A DNA stretch of 64,000 bases from Deinococcus humi (GTDB lineage: Bacteria; Deinococcota; Deinococci; Deinococcales; Deinococcaceae). A program made the translations under genes and the position numbers. Under the pieces are notes generated by a model. The model searched no databases. It was not told the DNA's origin and was given only the letters and a program-made list of their open reading frames with translations. Of this stretch, positions 18,999 to 28,656 are shown piece after piece. The stretch spans positions 310,001-374,000 of the forward strand of contig NZ_JACHFL010000003.1 in NCBI RefSeq assembly GCF_014201875.1, written 5' to 3'. Positions within the stretch are counted from its first letter, which is position 1, and each line of letters opens with the position of its first letter.

Positions 18999-19032
18999 AA
19001 GGAGGTGAGCGGGTCTGACCGTTCACCTCCTT
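18999..19032 (+). other. strong hairpin enclosing a perfect anti-16S sequence
   Basis: AAGGAGGTGA (18999-19008), a full complement of the 16S 3' tail, pairs with TCACCTCCTT (19023-19032), extended by CGG/CCG. It follows the stop of the secreted-protein gene by 15 bp and no start codon follows closely. There is no T tract, so it is more likely a 3'-end stabilising or Rho-associated hairpin than an intrinsic terminator. Confidence 0.6.
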
Positions 19033-19177
19033 CTGCTGGGGCCGCTGCACCTTGAGAGCGCCTTGACCCTCGCCTCATAACGGGGCTGATGGCAACCCGC
19101 CGCGCGTCGGGTGCGTAATCATAGCTGCAATCGCCTGTTGCCCTGAGGCGTTGTTCATTTTCCAAGGAGGATTCACC

Positions 19178-19861
19178 ATGAGCATTCTTGACCGACTGTC
19201 CCGACTGCTGCGCGCCAACGTCAACGATATGATCAGCAAGGCCGAGGATCCCGCCAAGATCATCGATCAGGCCCTGCGCGACATGCGAGCTGCCTACGGC
19301 GAAGCCCGCAGCGAAGTGGCCGACGCCATGAGTCAGAACGCCAAGCTGGAGCGCGAGGCGAACACCAACCGCCGCCTGGCGGACGAGTACAACAAGAAGG
19401 CCGAGGAAGCCCTGCGCGGCGGCAACGAGGATCTGGCAAGAGAAGCGCTGCGCCGCGCCCAGAACTCCAAGGACCTGGCCCAGGGCTTCGACGAGCAGCG
19501 CGCCACCCAGAGCAGCACTGTCGATCAGCTCAAGACCCAGCTGCGCGCGCTGGAAGCCAAGATCGACGAGATGGAGTCCAAGAAGTCGCTGCTGGCGGCC
19601 CGCCAGAAGACTGCACAGGCCAGCGAGACCCTGGACCGCGCCAGCGGCTTCAACAAGGCCGGGGGCGCGATGGACGCCTTCGAAGAAATGGAGCAGCGCG
19701 TCGCCGGCATGGAAGACCGCAACAGGGCCATGACCGAGTTGCGCAACGAGAACGACATTGACGCCCAGCTCAAGGACCTTGGACGGGACCGGGAGCTGGA
19801 AGACGCCATGGCGGCCCTCAAAGCTAAGGTCCACGGCGACTCGGGGACAACCAACAGCTGA
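19178..19861 (+). CDS. pspA: PspA/IM30-family membrane-stress protein
   Basis: An ESCRT-III-like coiled-coil protein that binds and reinforces the inner membrane. The start MSILDRLSRLLRANVNDMI is the amphipathic helix typical of PspA/Vipp1, followed by AEDPAKIIDQALRDM and long heptad-rich helices to about residue 160. It has 227 residues, and lacks the extra C-terminal helix of Vipp1. AAGGAGG (19164-19170) sets the start at 19178. It stands alone between a hairpin and its own terminator. Confidence 0.93.
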   Translation: MSILDRLSRLLRANVNDMISKAEDPAKIIDQALRDMRAAYGEARSEVADAMSQNAKLEREANTNRRLADEYNKKAEEALRGGNEDLAREALRRAQNSKDLAQGFDEQRATQSSTVDQLKTQLRALEAKIDEMESKKSLLAARQKTAQASETLDRASGFNKAGGAMDAFEEMEQRVAGMEDRNRAMTELRNENDIDAQLKDLGRDRELEDAMAALKAKVHGDSGTTNS

Positions 19862-19889
19862 TCCGCCGCTAGGTTCAACCCCCAGATTT

Positions 19890-19922
19890 CTCCCCCACCG
19901 TTGAACGGACTGGGGGAGTTTT
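19890..19922 (+). terminator. intrinsic terminator after pspA
   Basis: CTCCCCCA (19890-19897) pairs with TGGGGGAG (19911-19918), with CCGT/ACGG pairing inside, followed by TTTT (19919-19922). Confidence 0.9.
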
Positions 19923-19982
19923 CGGTGACCCGCGGCGCCGCGTGACCCTACCGTAACGCCGGCCCGCTAGACTGGCCGGCAC

Positions 19983-20717
19983 ATGGACAAAGTGTATGCC
20001 AGCGCCGCGGAGGCGCTTTCGGATGTGGTGGCCGACGGGCAGACCGTCGCGGTGGGAGGCTTCGGGCTGTGCGGCATTCCCGAGGCCCTGATCGGGGCGC
20101 TGCGCGACAGCGGGGCCCGTGACCTGACCGCCGTGAGCAACAATGCAGGAGTGGACGGCTGGGGCCTGGGCCTGCTGCTCCAGACCCGTCAGATCAGGAA
20201 GATGATCTCCAGCTACGTCGGCGAGAACAAGGAGTTCGAGCGCCAGTACCTGGCCGGGGAGCTGGAGCTGGAATTCACGCCTCAGGGTACCCTGGCCGAG
20301 CGGATGCGCGCGGGCGGGGCAGGCATTCCCGGCTTCTACACCCGGACCGGTGTGGGCACGGTGGTGGCCGAGGGCAAGGAAGAGAAGGAGTTTGACGGCG
20401 AGCGCTACATCCTGGAACGCGGCATCGTGGCCGATCTCAGTCTGGTCAAGGCCTGGAAGGCCGATCGAAGCGGCAATCTGGTGTACCGCAAGACCGCGCG
20501 GAACTTCAACCCGGTGGTGGCGACCTGCGGGCGGGTCACGGTGGCCGAGGTGGAGGAAATCGTAGAGGTCGGCCAGCTCGATCCCGACACCATCGACACG
20601 CCCGGCATCTACGTGCAGCGCGTGATTCTGAACGCGACGCCGGAAAAACGCATCGAGCAGCGGACCACGCGCAAGGCTGAAACACCGGCCTCGTCCGCCG
20701 CCGGAGAGGAGGTCTAA
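19983..20717 (+). CDS. scoA: 3-oxoacid CoA-transferase subunit A
   Basis: Alpha subunit of succinyl-CoA:3-ketoacid CoA transferase, used in ketone-body or acetoacetate metabolism. [17 protein letters not shown] near residues 24-40 is the subunit A signature, with [14 protein letters not shown] and [10 protein letters not shown] further on. It has 244 residues; the C-terminal 20 are a polar tail. TAGACT (19968-19973) lies 9 nt before the ATG. The next gene begins 2 nt after its stop, so the two subunits are made together. Acetate CoA-transferase (AtoD-like) cannot be excluded. Confidence 0.92.
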   Translation: MDKVYASAAEALSDVVADGQTVAVGGFGLCGIPEALIGALRDSGARDLTAVSNNAGVDGWGLGLLLQTRQIRKMISSYVGENKEFERQYLAGELELEFTPQGTLAERMRAGGAGIPGFYTRTGVGTVVAEGKEEKEFDGERYILERGIVADLSLVKAWKADRSGNLVYRKTARNFNPVVATCGRVTVAEVEEIVEVGQLDPDTIDTPGIYVQRVILNATPEKRIEQRTTRKAETPASSAAGEEV

Positions 20718-20719
20718 AG

Positions 20720-21358
<639 letters not shown>

Positions 21359-21620
21359 AGCGCCGGGCGAAGATCCGAAATGAACAGTCCACGCACGGCG
21401 GGCGGCCCGACTACCGATGGGGCGGGCCATTGCCGTCGGATTCTCGAACTGTCCCGGTTGAGCGCAGGAGACGGAGACCTCCGTCCTGGCGGTGGTGTCT
21501 GAATCTCTTGCACAGCAGGAACTGGGATTTGGATGGACCCACAGCGGGTTTGGCGACTTGATCCGCTAGGGTTCAAGACCTCCCACCTCGCACACACGGC
21601 CCGCGCTATGCTGTGGATGA

Positions 21621-23342
21621 ATGACGGGGCAGGCGAGCGATGCAGGAGCGACCAACAGGATGACCACCATCGACGGCAAGTACGGCGTGTTGAGGGAGTT
21701 GTCACGGTACGGCAACGTGACGCTCTCCGAGGTCCGGGCCGCCGAGGGTGTGACCCGGCAGGTGGCGTGGTTCGACATTTCCACCCCGGCGGACCGTCAG
21801 GCATTTCACGCGTACCGCTCGGTGCTGCGTGCCCTGAATCCGGCGGGCCTGACCGATATCGTGGCGCGGCCCGGCGCGTATTACGCGGTGTGGCAGACGG
21901 TGGGTGGCCTCCCGCTGGAAGGTGCGCTGGCGCAGCCCAAGAAGCGCCAGGAAACGGTGGACAACGTTCGCACGCTGGCGGCCCGGCTGGCTGAACACGG
22001 ATACGCCCTCAGCGACGCCGACATCATGCTGGAGGGTGACGAGCCCAGGATTGCTTACCTGCGGGCATTGCAGCTGCCCCGCACGCCCGAGGACATCGCG
22101 GCGCGCAACGCCCCAACGCTGGCCGCGCTGAACGGTGGACGCATCAAACGGCCCCGCCAGCCCGGCGCGTGGCTGACCTTTATTCCGGGGCTGCTGTTCC
22201 TGGGCGGCGCGGTCTACCTGGGCGCGCAGGCCGCGCAGATCTACCTCAATCCCCCGGTGCGTGAGGTGGCCGCTGTGGGTGGGCAGGACGCGCGGACCGC
22301 GGCCAAGAAATTGACCGCCGACGGCTTCCGGGTGGCCTATACCGAGGGACAAGTGGGCAACCAGGGAGTGGGCACGATCATCCGGCAGGAGCCGGCAGCC
22401 GGCACCAACCTGCCGATTGGACGCCTGATCACGCTGACGGTCAACAATCCCCCCTCCGTCGAAGTGCCCAAACTGGAAGAACAGAACCTCGATCAGGCGA
22501 GGAACACCCTCAAGGACCGCTCGATGGTGCTGGGCAAGGTGCTCAAGGTGGACGGCACGCTGACCAACACTCCCGAGGGGCGTATCGTCTCGCAACTGCC
22601 CGAAGCCGGCTCGCCCGCCCAGCGCGGTCAGCCCGTGCAGGTGATGGTCAGCACCGGAATTAGCGGCAAGGAAACCTGGCTGCCCTCCCTGACGGGCCTG
22701 ACCGTGGATCAGGCGCGCGAGTACGCCCGGACGGCTGGTCTGGTGATCACCAAGGTGAGCGAGCAGCCCAGCGACAAGCCCCCCGGCAGCGTGCTGGAGC
22801 AGACTCCCGCGCCCTTCGTTCGGGTGGAGGTGGGCGGCCCCGTGACCCTGACCGTGGCGGTGGCCCGTTACAGCCCGCCCAGTCGCCCGGCAGGCAGCCT
22901 GCCCCTGCCACCTCCGCCCGAACCCGAGACCCCTGAGTCCGAGGTTCCCAGCGGGCCGCAGCCCCTGCCGCAGGAGGCAACCCCCGAACCATTGCCGCAG
23001 GAACAGATCCCCGCTCCACAGGAGCCGGCGGACACCACGGTCCCCACAACGCAGGAGGGTTCTGCCACAGTTCCAGATGCAGAAACGGGCACCCCCGAGA
23101 CCACTGCCCCTGAGACCCGCAGCGTCAGTTTCGAGTACACCTTCCCCGCCGATCTACCTGCCGGAACCTACAGCGTGGTGGTCAGCGACGCGAACGGCGA
23201 ACGCCAGATCCTGCAACCCACCGACGCCTCGCAACTCGCCGGGCGCAACGCCAACAGTTCGCAGCCCATCCAGGTCGTGGGGGACGCGGTGTTCATCGTG
23301 CGGCAGGACGGGGCGGATTACGCCACCGTCAATCCCAACTAG
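21621..23342 (+). CDS. PASTA-domain membrane protein with a degenerate kinase-like N-terminus
   Basis: A 573-residue protein. Residues 1-170 resemble a Ser/Thr kinase in outline (YGVLRELSRYGNVTLSEVRA for the glycine loop; HGYALSDADIMLEGDEPRIAYL where kinases have HRD..N and DFG) but the catalytic Asp and the DFG are missing. One TM segment follows (WLTFIPGLLFLGGAVYLGA, about 187-205), then three PASTA repeats (about 220-415), a Pro/Glu-rich stretch, and a C-terminal beta domain. PASTA domains bind peptidoglycan fragments or beta-lactams. TATGCT (21607-21612) lies 8 nt before the ATG. Confidence 0.85.
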   Translation: MTGQASDAGATNRMTTIDGKYGVLRELSRYGNVTLSEVRAAEGVTRQVAWFDISTPADRQAFHAYRSVLRALNPAGLTDIVARPGAYYAVWQTVGGLPLEGALAQPKKRQETVDNVRTLAARLAEHGYALSDADIMLEGDEPRIAYLRALQLPRTPEDIAARNAPTLAALNGGRIKRPRQPGAWLTFIPGLLFLGGAVYLGAQAAQIYLNPPVREVAAVGGQDARTAAKKLTADGFRVAYTEGQVGNQGVGTIIRQEPAAGTNLPIGRLITLTVNNPPSVEVPKLEEQNLDQARNTLKDRSMVLGKVLKVDGTLTNTPEGRIVSQLPEAGSPAQRGQPVQVMVSTGISGKETWLPSLTGLTVDQAREYARTAGLVITKVSEQPSDKPPGSVLEQTPAPFVRVEVGGPVTLTVAVARYSPPSRPAGSLPLPPPPEPETPESEVPSGPQPLPQEATPEPLPQEQIPAPQEPADTTVPTTQEGSATVPDAETGTPETTAPETRSVSFEYTFPADLPAGTYSVVVSDANGERQILQPTDASQLAGRNANSSQPIQVVGDAVFIVRQDGADYATVNPN

Positions 23343-23350
23343 CACACGGC

Positions 23351-24484
23351 ATGATTTATTTAGACTACGCAGCCACACATCCCATGACCGCCGAGGCACT
23401 CGCCGCCTACGCGCAGGCGGCGGCCCTGCCCGGCAATCCCGCCAGCGTCCACGCGGCGGGTCAGGCCGCCCGCGAGCGGCTGGAGGAGGGACGCGCGCAC
23501 GTCGCCGCGGCCTTCGGCGTGGACCCGCGTACCGTGATCGCCAACAGCGGCGGCACCGAGGGCGACAACGCCGTGTTGCTGGGCGTGGCCCGCGAGTGGC
23601 AGGAAGCGCACGGTGCGCCCGGCCACCTGATCACCACACCCACCGAGCATTCCGCCGTGCTGGCCCCGGCCCGCTGGCTGGAGGCTCGCGGCTGGGCGGT
23701 GTCCTGGCTGAAGCCCGATGCCCACGGGCGCTACTCGCCGCAGGAGCTGGAGGCCACGCTGCGCCCCGAGACCGCGCTGGTGTCCATCCATCACGCTAAC
23801 AACGAGCTGGGGACCGTGCAGGACACGCCCGCCCTGACTGCCGTCGCCGCCGCGCGGGGCGTGCCCTATCACAGCGACGCGGTGCAGGCCCCCGGCGTGC
23901 TGGCCGTGAATCTGGCCGATTGGGGCGTGACCTACGCCACCTTCAGTGCCCACAAATGGGGCGGGCCGCGTGGCGTGGGCTTCGTTTACGTGCGGCGCGG
24001 CGCGCAATTGCCCCCGGTGACTTTCGGCGGGGGGCAGGAGGGCGGCACCCGCCCCGGCACCCAGGACACCGCCGGGGTCTACGCGGCGGGCGTGGCCCTG
24101 AACGGGGCCGAGGCTGAGCGCGAGGCGACGTTTGCCCACCTCTCCGGGCTGCGCGAGCGATTTATGGGGAATATCTCCGACATTCCTGGCCTGCGCGTCA
24201 ACCATCCAGCGGACGGCAGCCCCAAAGTCGTCTCGGTCACGTTGCCGGGGGCCGATGGCGAGGCTCTACTGATGAACTTGGACCTGCTGGGCGTGGCGGC
24301 CAGTGCCGGGAGCGCGTGCAGCGCCGGCACCATGCAGCCCAGCCATGTGCTGAGCGCCATTGGCCTGAGCGCTGCTGACGCCCGCGCTAGCCTGCGCTTC
24401 AGCTTCGGGCGGGCCACCACCCCGGACGAGATCGATCAGGCTGCCGCCGCCCTCAGGCAGGCCGCCGAGTGGAGCCGCGCCTGA
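23351..24484 (+). CDS. cysteine desulfurase, NifS/IscS type
   Basis: PLP enzyme that takes sulfur from cysteine for Fe-S clusters or thiolated tRNA. The N-terminus MIYLDYAATHPMT, the PLP lysine in FSAHKWGGPRGVGF and the catalytic cysteine in SAGSACSAGTMQPSHVL are all present; the short loop around this cysteine places it in the class I (NifS/IscS) group. It has 377 residues. It lies 8 nt after the PASTA gene and overlaps the HD-domain gene by 16 bp. No scaffold protein gene is adjacent, so its partner is unknown. Confidence 0.94.
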   Translation: MIYLDYAATHPMTAEALAAYAQAAALPGNPASVHAAGQAARERLEEGRAHVAAAFGVDPRTVIANSGGTEGDNAVLLGVAREWQEAHGAPGHLITTPTEHSAVLAPARWLEARGWAVSWLKPDAHGRYSPQELEATLRPETALVSIHHANNELGTVQDTPALTAVAAARGVPYHSDAVQAPGVLAVNLADWGVTYATFSAHKWGGPRGVGFVYVRRGAQLPPVTFGGGQEGGTRPGTQDTAGVYAAGVALNGAEAEREATFAHLSGLRERFMGNISDIPGLRVNHPADGSPKVVSVTLPGADGEALLMNLDLLGVAASAGSACSAGTMQPSHVLSAIGLSAADARASLRFSFGRATTPDEIDQAAAALRQAAEWSRA

Positions 24485-25083
24485 GCCTGCCGGACGTCCT
24501 GACCGCCGAGGGGCTGTTGCTGGAAGCTGCGGCCTTGAACCCCGGCGCCTGGGTGGACCATTCACGGAATGTCGCCCTGGCCGCGCGGCACATCGCCGAA
24601 GTTCATCCGCGCCTCGATCCCACACGGGCCTACACGCTGGGGCTGCTGCATGACCTAGGACGGCGCACCGGGCCGAACCGGGACCGTCATCTGCTTGACG
24701 GCCACGACTTCCTGCTGGGCCTTGGATACAGTGACGCCGCCCGCATCGCCGTGACGCACGCTTTCGTGATTCCCGACATGGAGAGCCTGCAGGGCGAATG
24801 GGACGGCACGCCCGAGGAGTGGCAGCGCCTGAGCCGCTTGATGGCCAGCGCCCGGCAGACCGACGAGGACCGCCTGATTCAGCTGTGCGACATGCTGGGG
24901 CTCGCTGGGGGGTTTTGTACCGTTGAGGAGCGGCTGGTGGACATCGCTCTGCGCTACACCTTCAATGCCCGTACGCCCGACAAGTGGCGCGCGAAGCTGA
25001 AGCTCAAAGGCGACTTTGACCGCGAATGCGGCGTCAACATTTACCGTCTGCTGCCAGGACTGACCGAGCGTTTGCTGGCCTAG
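24469..25083 (+). CDS. HD-domain phosphohydrolase
   Basis: A 204-residue protein with an HD metal-site pattern: His in VDHSRNVALAARHIAE, the HD pair in LGLLHDLGRRTG, a further His in RHLLDGHDFLLGLGY, and a late Asp in LIQLCDMLGLAGG. The layout is like small HD hydrolases that act on nucleotides, though no substrate can be assigned. The first codons overlap the cysteine desulfurase gene by 16 bp, so the pair is probably co-translated. A later start at the CTG/TTG codons after 24480 is possible. Confidence 0.85.
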   Translation: MEPRLSLPDVLTAEGLLLEAAALNPGAWVDHSRNVALAARHIAEVHPRLDPTRAYTLGLLHDLGRRTGPNRDRHLLDGHDFLLGLGYSDAARIAVTHAFVIPDMESLQGEWDGTPEEWQRLSRLMASARQTDEDRLIQLCDMLGLAGGFCTVEERLVDIALRYTFNARTPDKWRAKLKLKGDFDRECGVNIYRLLPGLTERLLA

Positions 25084-25118
25084 CCTGGACTTGAGCGCGG
25101 CTCCCTATACTTTGTTCA

Positions 25119-26723
25119 ATGACAGCTCAGACAGGCAAGAATCGGGCGGATGTGGTCATCGTCGGGGCCGGATCGGGGGGCTGCGTGGCGGCGAGGCGGC
25201 TGCTGGACGCGGGTCTGCGGGTGCTGCTGCTGGAGGCCGGGGGCCGCGACACCAATCCGTATATTCGCACCCCAGCAGGCTTTCCGCGCCTGTTCCGTTC
25301 TGCCGTGGACTGGAACTTTCAGACGGTGCCGCAAGCCCGCGCCGATGGCCGAAGGTTCTATTGGCCACGGGGCAAGGTGCTGGGCGGCTCCAGCGCCATC
25401 AACGCCACCATCTACATCCGTGGCTCGAAACGCGACTACGACGGCTGGGGCGAGGGTTGGACCTGGGCGGACGTGCTACCCGCCTTCCGGGCGCTGGAAA
25501 ACTTTCGGGGCGGGGCGTCCGAAACGCGTGGAGTGGACGGCGAATTGCCGGTCGGCTCGCGGGCCGCCTCTCACCCGTTGAGCGAGGCGTTCGTGACGGC
25601 GGCAGCGGCGGCACTGCACATTCCAGAGGCCAGGACTTTCAACGACGGCGTACTGGAGGGCGCGGGCTTGCTGGAAAGCAACCACCTGCGCGGTGAGCGC
25701 TACAGCGCGTTTCGGGCCTTTCTGAAACCCGTGTTGAACCACCCCAACCTGACGGTGCTGACCGGAGCACAGATGCTGGAGATGCTGTGGAACCCCTCGC
25801 ATTCCACCGCACCGCGGGCGGTGGGCGTGCGCTTTCGCTGGCAGGGGCGCACGCTGGACGCTCCGGCTGGCGCAGTCATCCTGGCGGCGGGCGCGGTGCA
25901 GACGCCACAACTGCTGATGCTCTCGGGCGTGGGGCCGCGTGCCGAGCTGGAAAAACACGGCCTGCGCGTGCGCCAGCATCTCCCCGGAGTGGGCGAGGGC
26001 CTGCAGGACCATCTGGCGACGCCCGTCATCTTCCGCTCGCACACACCGTCTCTGGGGGCCATGCCCGAAGTTTTGGCGCTGGCCCAGTACCTGCGAAACC
26101 GTAGCGGTCCACTGGCCAGCAACATTGCCGAGGCCTCGGCATTTGCCCACGCCCGCCCCGGCCTGGACCCGCAGAAGGATGACCCCGATCTGCAGTATCA
26201 CTTTGGCCCCGCGTACTTCCGGGACCACGGCTTTACCAGAGAAGAGGGACATCATTTCTCGATTGGCCCCGTGCTGGTGGAGCCGCACAGCCGGGGGCGC
26301 ATCACCTTGGCCTCGGCGGACGTGCGGGACGCGCCGCTGATCGATCCGCAGTATCTGAGCGACGAACGTGACCTCCAGAGCCTGATTGCAGGCGTTCGGC
26401 TGGCCCGCGAGATCGCCGATACCCCGCCGCTGCTGGCCCACCGGCAGGGCGAGGCCCTACCCGGCGGCGGCATCCGCAGCGACGCCGCGATCGCCGCCTT
26501 TATCCGCGCCGAAGCGGCGACGCTGTATCACCCTGTCGGGACGGCGGCGCTGGGGGACGGGGAAACTGCAGTGGTAGACCGTCGGCTGGCCGTGCACGGC
26601 ACACAGGGGCTGTGGGTGGCCGACGCCAGCGTCATGCCGCGCATCATCCACGCCAACACCAACGCCACGACCATGATGATCGGCGCGCGGGCGGCGGGGT
26701 TTGTGGCAGAGGGCGTGTCCTGA
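25119..26723 (+). CDS. GMC-family FAD oxidoreductase (choline/alcohol dehydrogenase-like)
   Basis: A 534-residue flavoenzyme. The FAD Rossmann motif VIVGAGSGGCVAARRLLDAG lies near residues 12-31, GGSSAINATIYIRG is GMC signature 1, and the C-terminus has the His/Asn catalytic area LYHPVGTAALGDG and ASVMPRIIHANTNATTMMIG. Substrates in this family are alcohols, choline or sugars, and the sequence alone does not choose. TATACT at 25106-25111 is 7 nt before the ATG, and no ribosome site is present. A remnant of a second GMC gene is seen near 43.4 kb. Confidence 0.92.
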   Translation: MTAQTGKNRADVVIVGAGSGGCVAARRLLDAGLRVLLLEAGGRDTNPYIRTPAGFPRLFRSAVDWNFQTVPQARADGRRFYWPRGKVLGGSSAINATIYIRGSKRDYDGWGEGWTWADVLPAFRALENFRGGASETRGVDGELPVGSRAASHPLSEAFVTAAAAALHIPEARTFNDGVLEGAGLLESNHLRGERYSAFRAFLKPVLNHPNLTVLTGAQMLEMLWNPSHSTAPRAVGVRFRWQGRTLDAPAGAVILAAGAVQTPQLLMLSGVGPRAELEKHGLRVRQHLPGVGEGLQDHLATPVIFRSHTPSLGAMPEVLALAQYLRNRSGPLASNIAEASAFAHARPGLDPQKDDPDLQYHFGPAYFRDHGFTREEGHHFSIGPVLVEPHSRGRITLASADVRDAPLIDPQYLSDERDLQSLIAGVRLAREIADTPPLLAHRQGEALPGGGIRSDAAIAAFIRAEAATLYHPVGTAALGDGETAVVDRRLAVHGTQGLWVADASVMPRIIHANTNATTMMIGARAAGFVAEGVS

Positions 26724-26748
26724 CCAGCTTCTAATTTCTGGGAGCCCG

Positions 26749-27609
26749 CTACGCCTCTTCCTCGCCGTCCAGCAGGTAGGTCACGATGCTGCGGCAGTGG
26801 GTGAACCCCATATGGGCATACAGGGCGCGGGCCGAGCGCAGATGGTCATGGGCGCGCACACGCAGGGTGCGCAGTTCAGGATGCGTCTGGGCCTCGGCGG
26901 CGGCCAGGGCCAGCAGCACGCGACCCAACCCCTGTCCACGCTCGGCGGGATGGACTGCCAGATACGTCACGTCGGCGCGGGCGTCGTCCGGGCTGAATTC
27001 CAGCTCGGCAAAGCCTACCGGGTGGTCCCCACGCCAGAGCGCCACCAACCTCACCGTATCGTCGGCGAAGTGCGCAGCGTACTGCTCGGGGGTCCAGTCC
27101 AGGCGGCCGGCCCAGGCGTCCTCGGCAGCGCGGTACAGAGCGCGGTATTCGGCAATGGGCAGGGTACTGGTGGCCCGCAGACCCTCAGGAACACGGGCGG
27201 AGCGCGAGATCTGGCCCAGCGGCGCGGAGTAGAAGGCAGTGCTGTGCAGCGGCGCAAACCCGGCAGCCTCCAGCGCGGAGCGCACCGGCAGGTTGTCGCG
27301 GGCGGTGAAGGCATACACTGGCTGGCCCTCGGTATGCTGCGCGGCGCGGTTCAGCAGGGCGCTCAGAGAGCCGCCGTCACTGATCGGTCCCTCAAGCACC
27401 AGACCGTCGCGGAAGGGCGACAGGGCGCAGTACGCGCGCACGCCGTCGTCATCCTCTTCTACCAGACACAGGCCGTCCTCGCATTCCAGATGCAGTTCAC
27501 GCGGGTCACGGGAATCGGGAGCGAAGACCTCACGTTCGGGGGCAGCGTCCATCCAGTGGAGCAGCGCGAGGACGTCAGGAATATCGGTGGCCTGCATGGA
27601 ACGGATCAT
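26749..27609 (-). CDS. tandem GNAT-type N-acetyltransferase
   Basis: 286 residues made of two GNAT-like halves. The C-terminal half is the active one: its acetyl-CoA motif A is TYLAVHPAERGQGLGRVLLALA, with ALYAHMGFTHC as the final beta/alpha segment. The N-terminal half keeps the fold (FTARDNLPVRSALEAAGF) but lacks the pyrophosphate loop. This arrangement is shared with mycothiol synthase-like and other two-domain GNATs; the substrate is unknown. A GGAGG box precedes the ATG, in contrast to the leaderless neighbours. Confidence 0.85.
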   Translation of the reverse strand: MIRSMQATDIPDVLALLHWMDAAPEREVFAPDSRDPRELHLECEDGLCLVEEDDDGVRAYCALSPFRDGLVLEGPISDGGSLSALLNRAAQHTEGQPVYAFTARDNLPVRSALEAAGFAPLHSTAFYSAPLGQISRSARVPEGLRATSTLPIAEYRALYRAAEDAWAGRLDWTPEQYAAHFADDTVRLVALWRGDHPVGFAELEFSPDDARADVTYLAVHPAERGQGLGRVLLALAAAEAQTHPELRTLRVRAHDHLRSARALYAHMGFTHCRSIVTYLLDGEEEA

Positions 27610-27730
27610 GGGGTGTCCTCCAGCGGGAAGGCGGTGGATCGGCGGCGGCCTGAAATTCGCCTCTCAGCGTAGGAGGCGAGGCGGCGCGCTGTCTGCCGAG
27701 CGCGTCACGCCCTTTTTTGCCGCGCCGTGC

Positions 27731-27814
27731 TATATTGACTGCATGCCCTGAACAGGGTACGACGCCTGCCTCCCCACAGACACGAAGCCGTGTTTGAGGG
27801 GCCTTTTCTTTTTT
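27731..27814 (+). promoter_or_regulatory. promoter with two-codon ORF and terminator-like hairpin before the DUF4258 gene
   Basis: TATATT (27731-27736) is followed after 6 nt by ATG CCC TGA (27743-27751), a possible minimal leaderless ORF whose last bases begin a small hairpin (CCCTG 27746-27750, CAGGG 27753-27757). Then CCCC (27772-27775) pairs with GGGG (27798-27801) around an ACACG/CGTGT inner stem, followed by a T-rich tract (27804-27814). This resembles an attenuator, and the gene proper starts at 27897. Confidence 0.5.
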
Positions 27815-27896
27815 GAAGGGTGCAGGTCAGAGGGTCACCCGACAGAAAGGACCGAAGGGCAGGGAGGCGGGCAACGTTTTTTCGGAGGTGTTCGCC

Positions 27897-28598
<702 letters not shown>

Positions 28599-28656
28599 GC
28601 GATTTGGTGATCTCCTGCCATCTGGATCACCCCTCTCCCCTGCTACGCTTGGCCCC

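Noticed and set aside
21359..21606. Possible tRNA or small RNA in the spacer before the PASTA gene (a GGTTCAAGACC string near 21570)
   Set aside because: No acceptor, D or anticodon stems can be paired around it.
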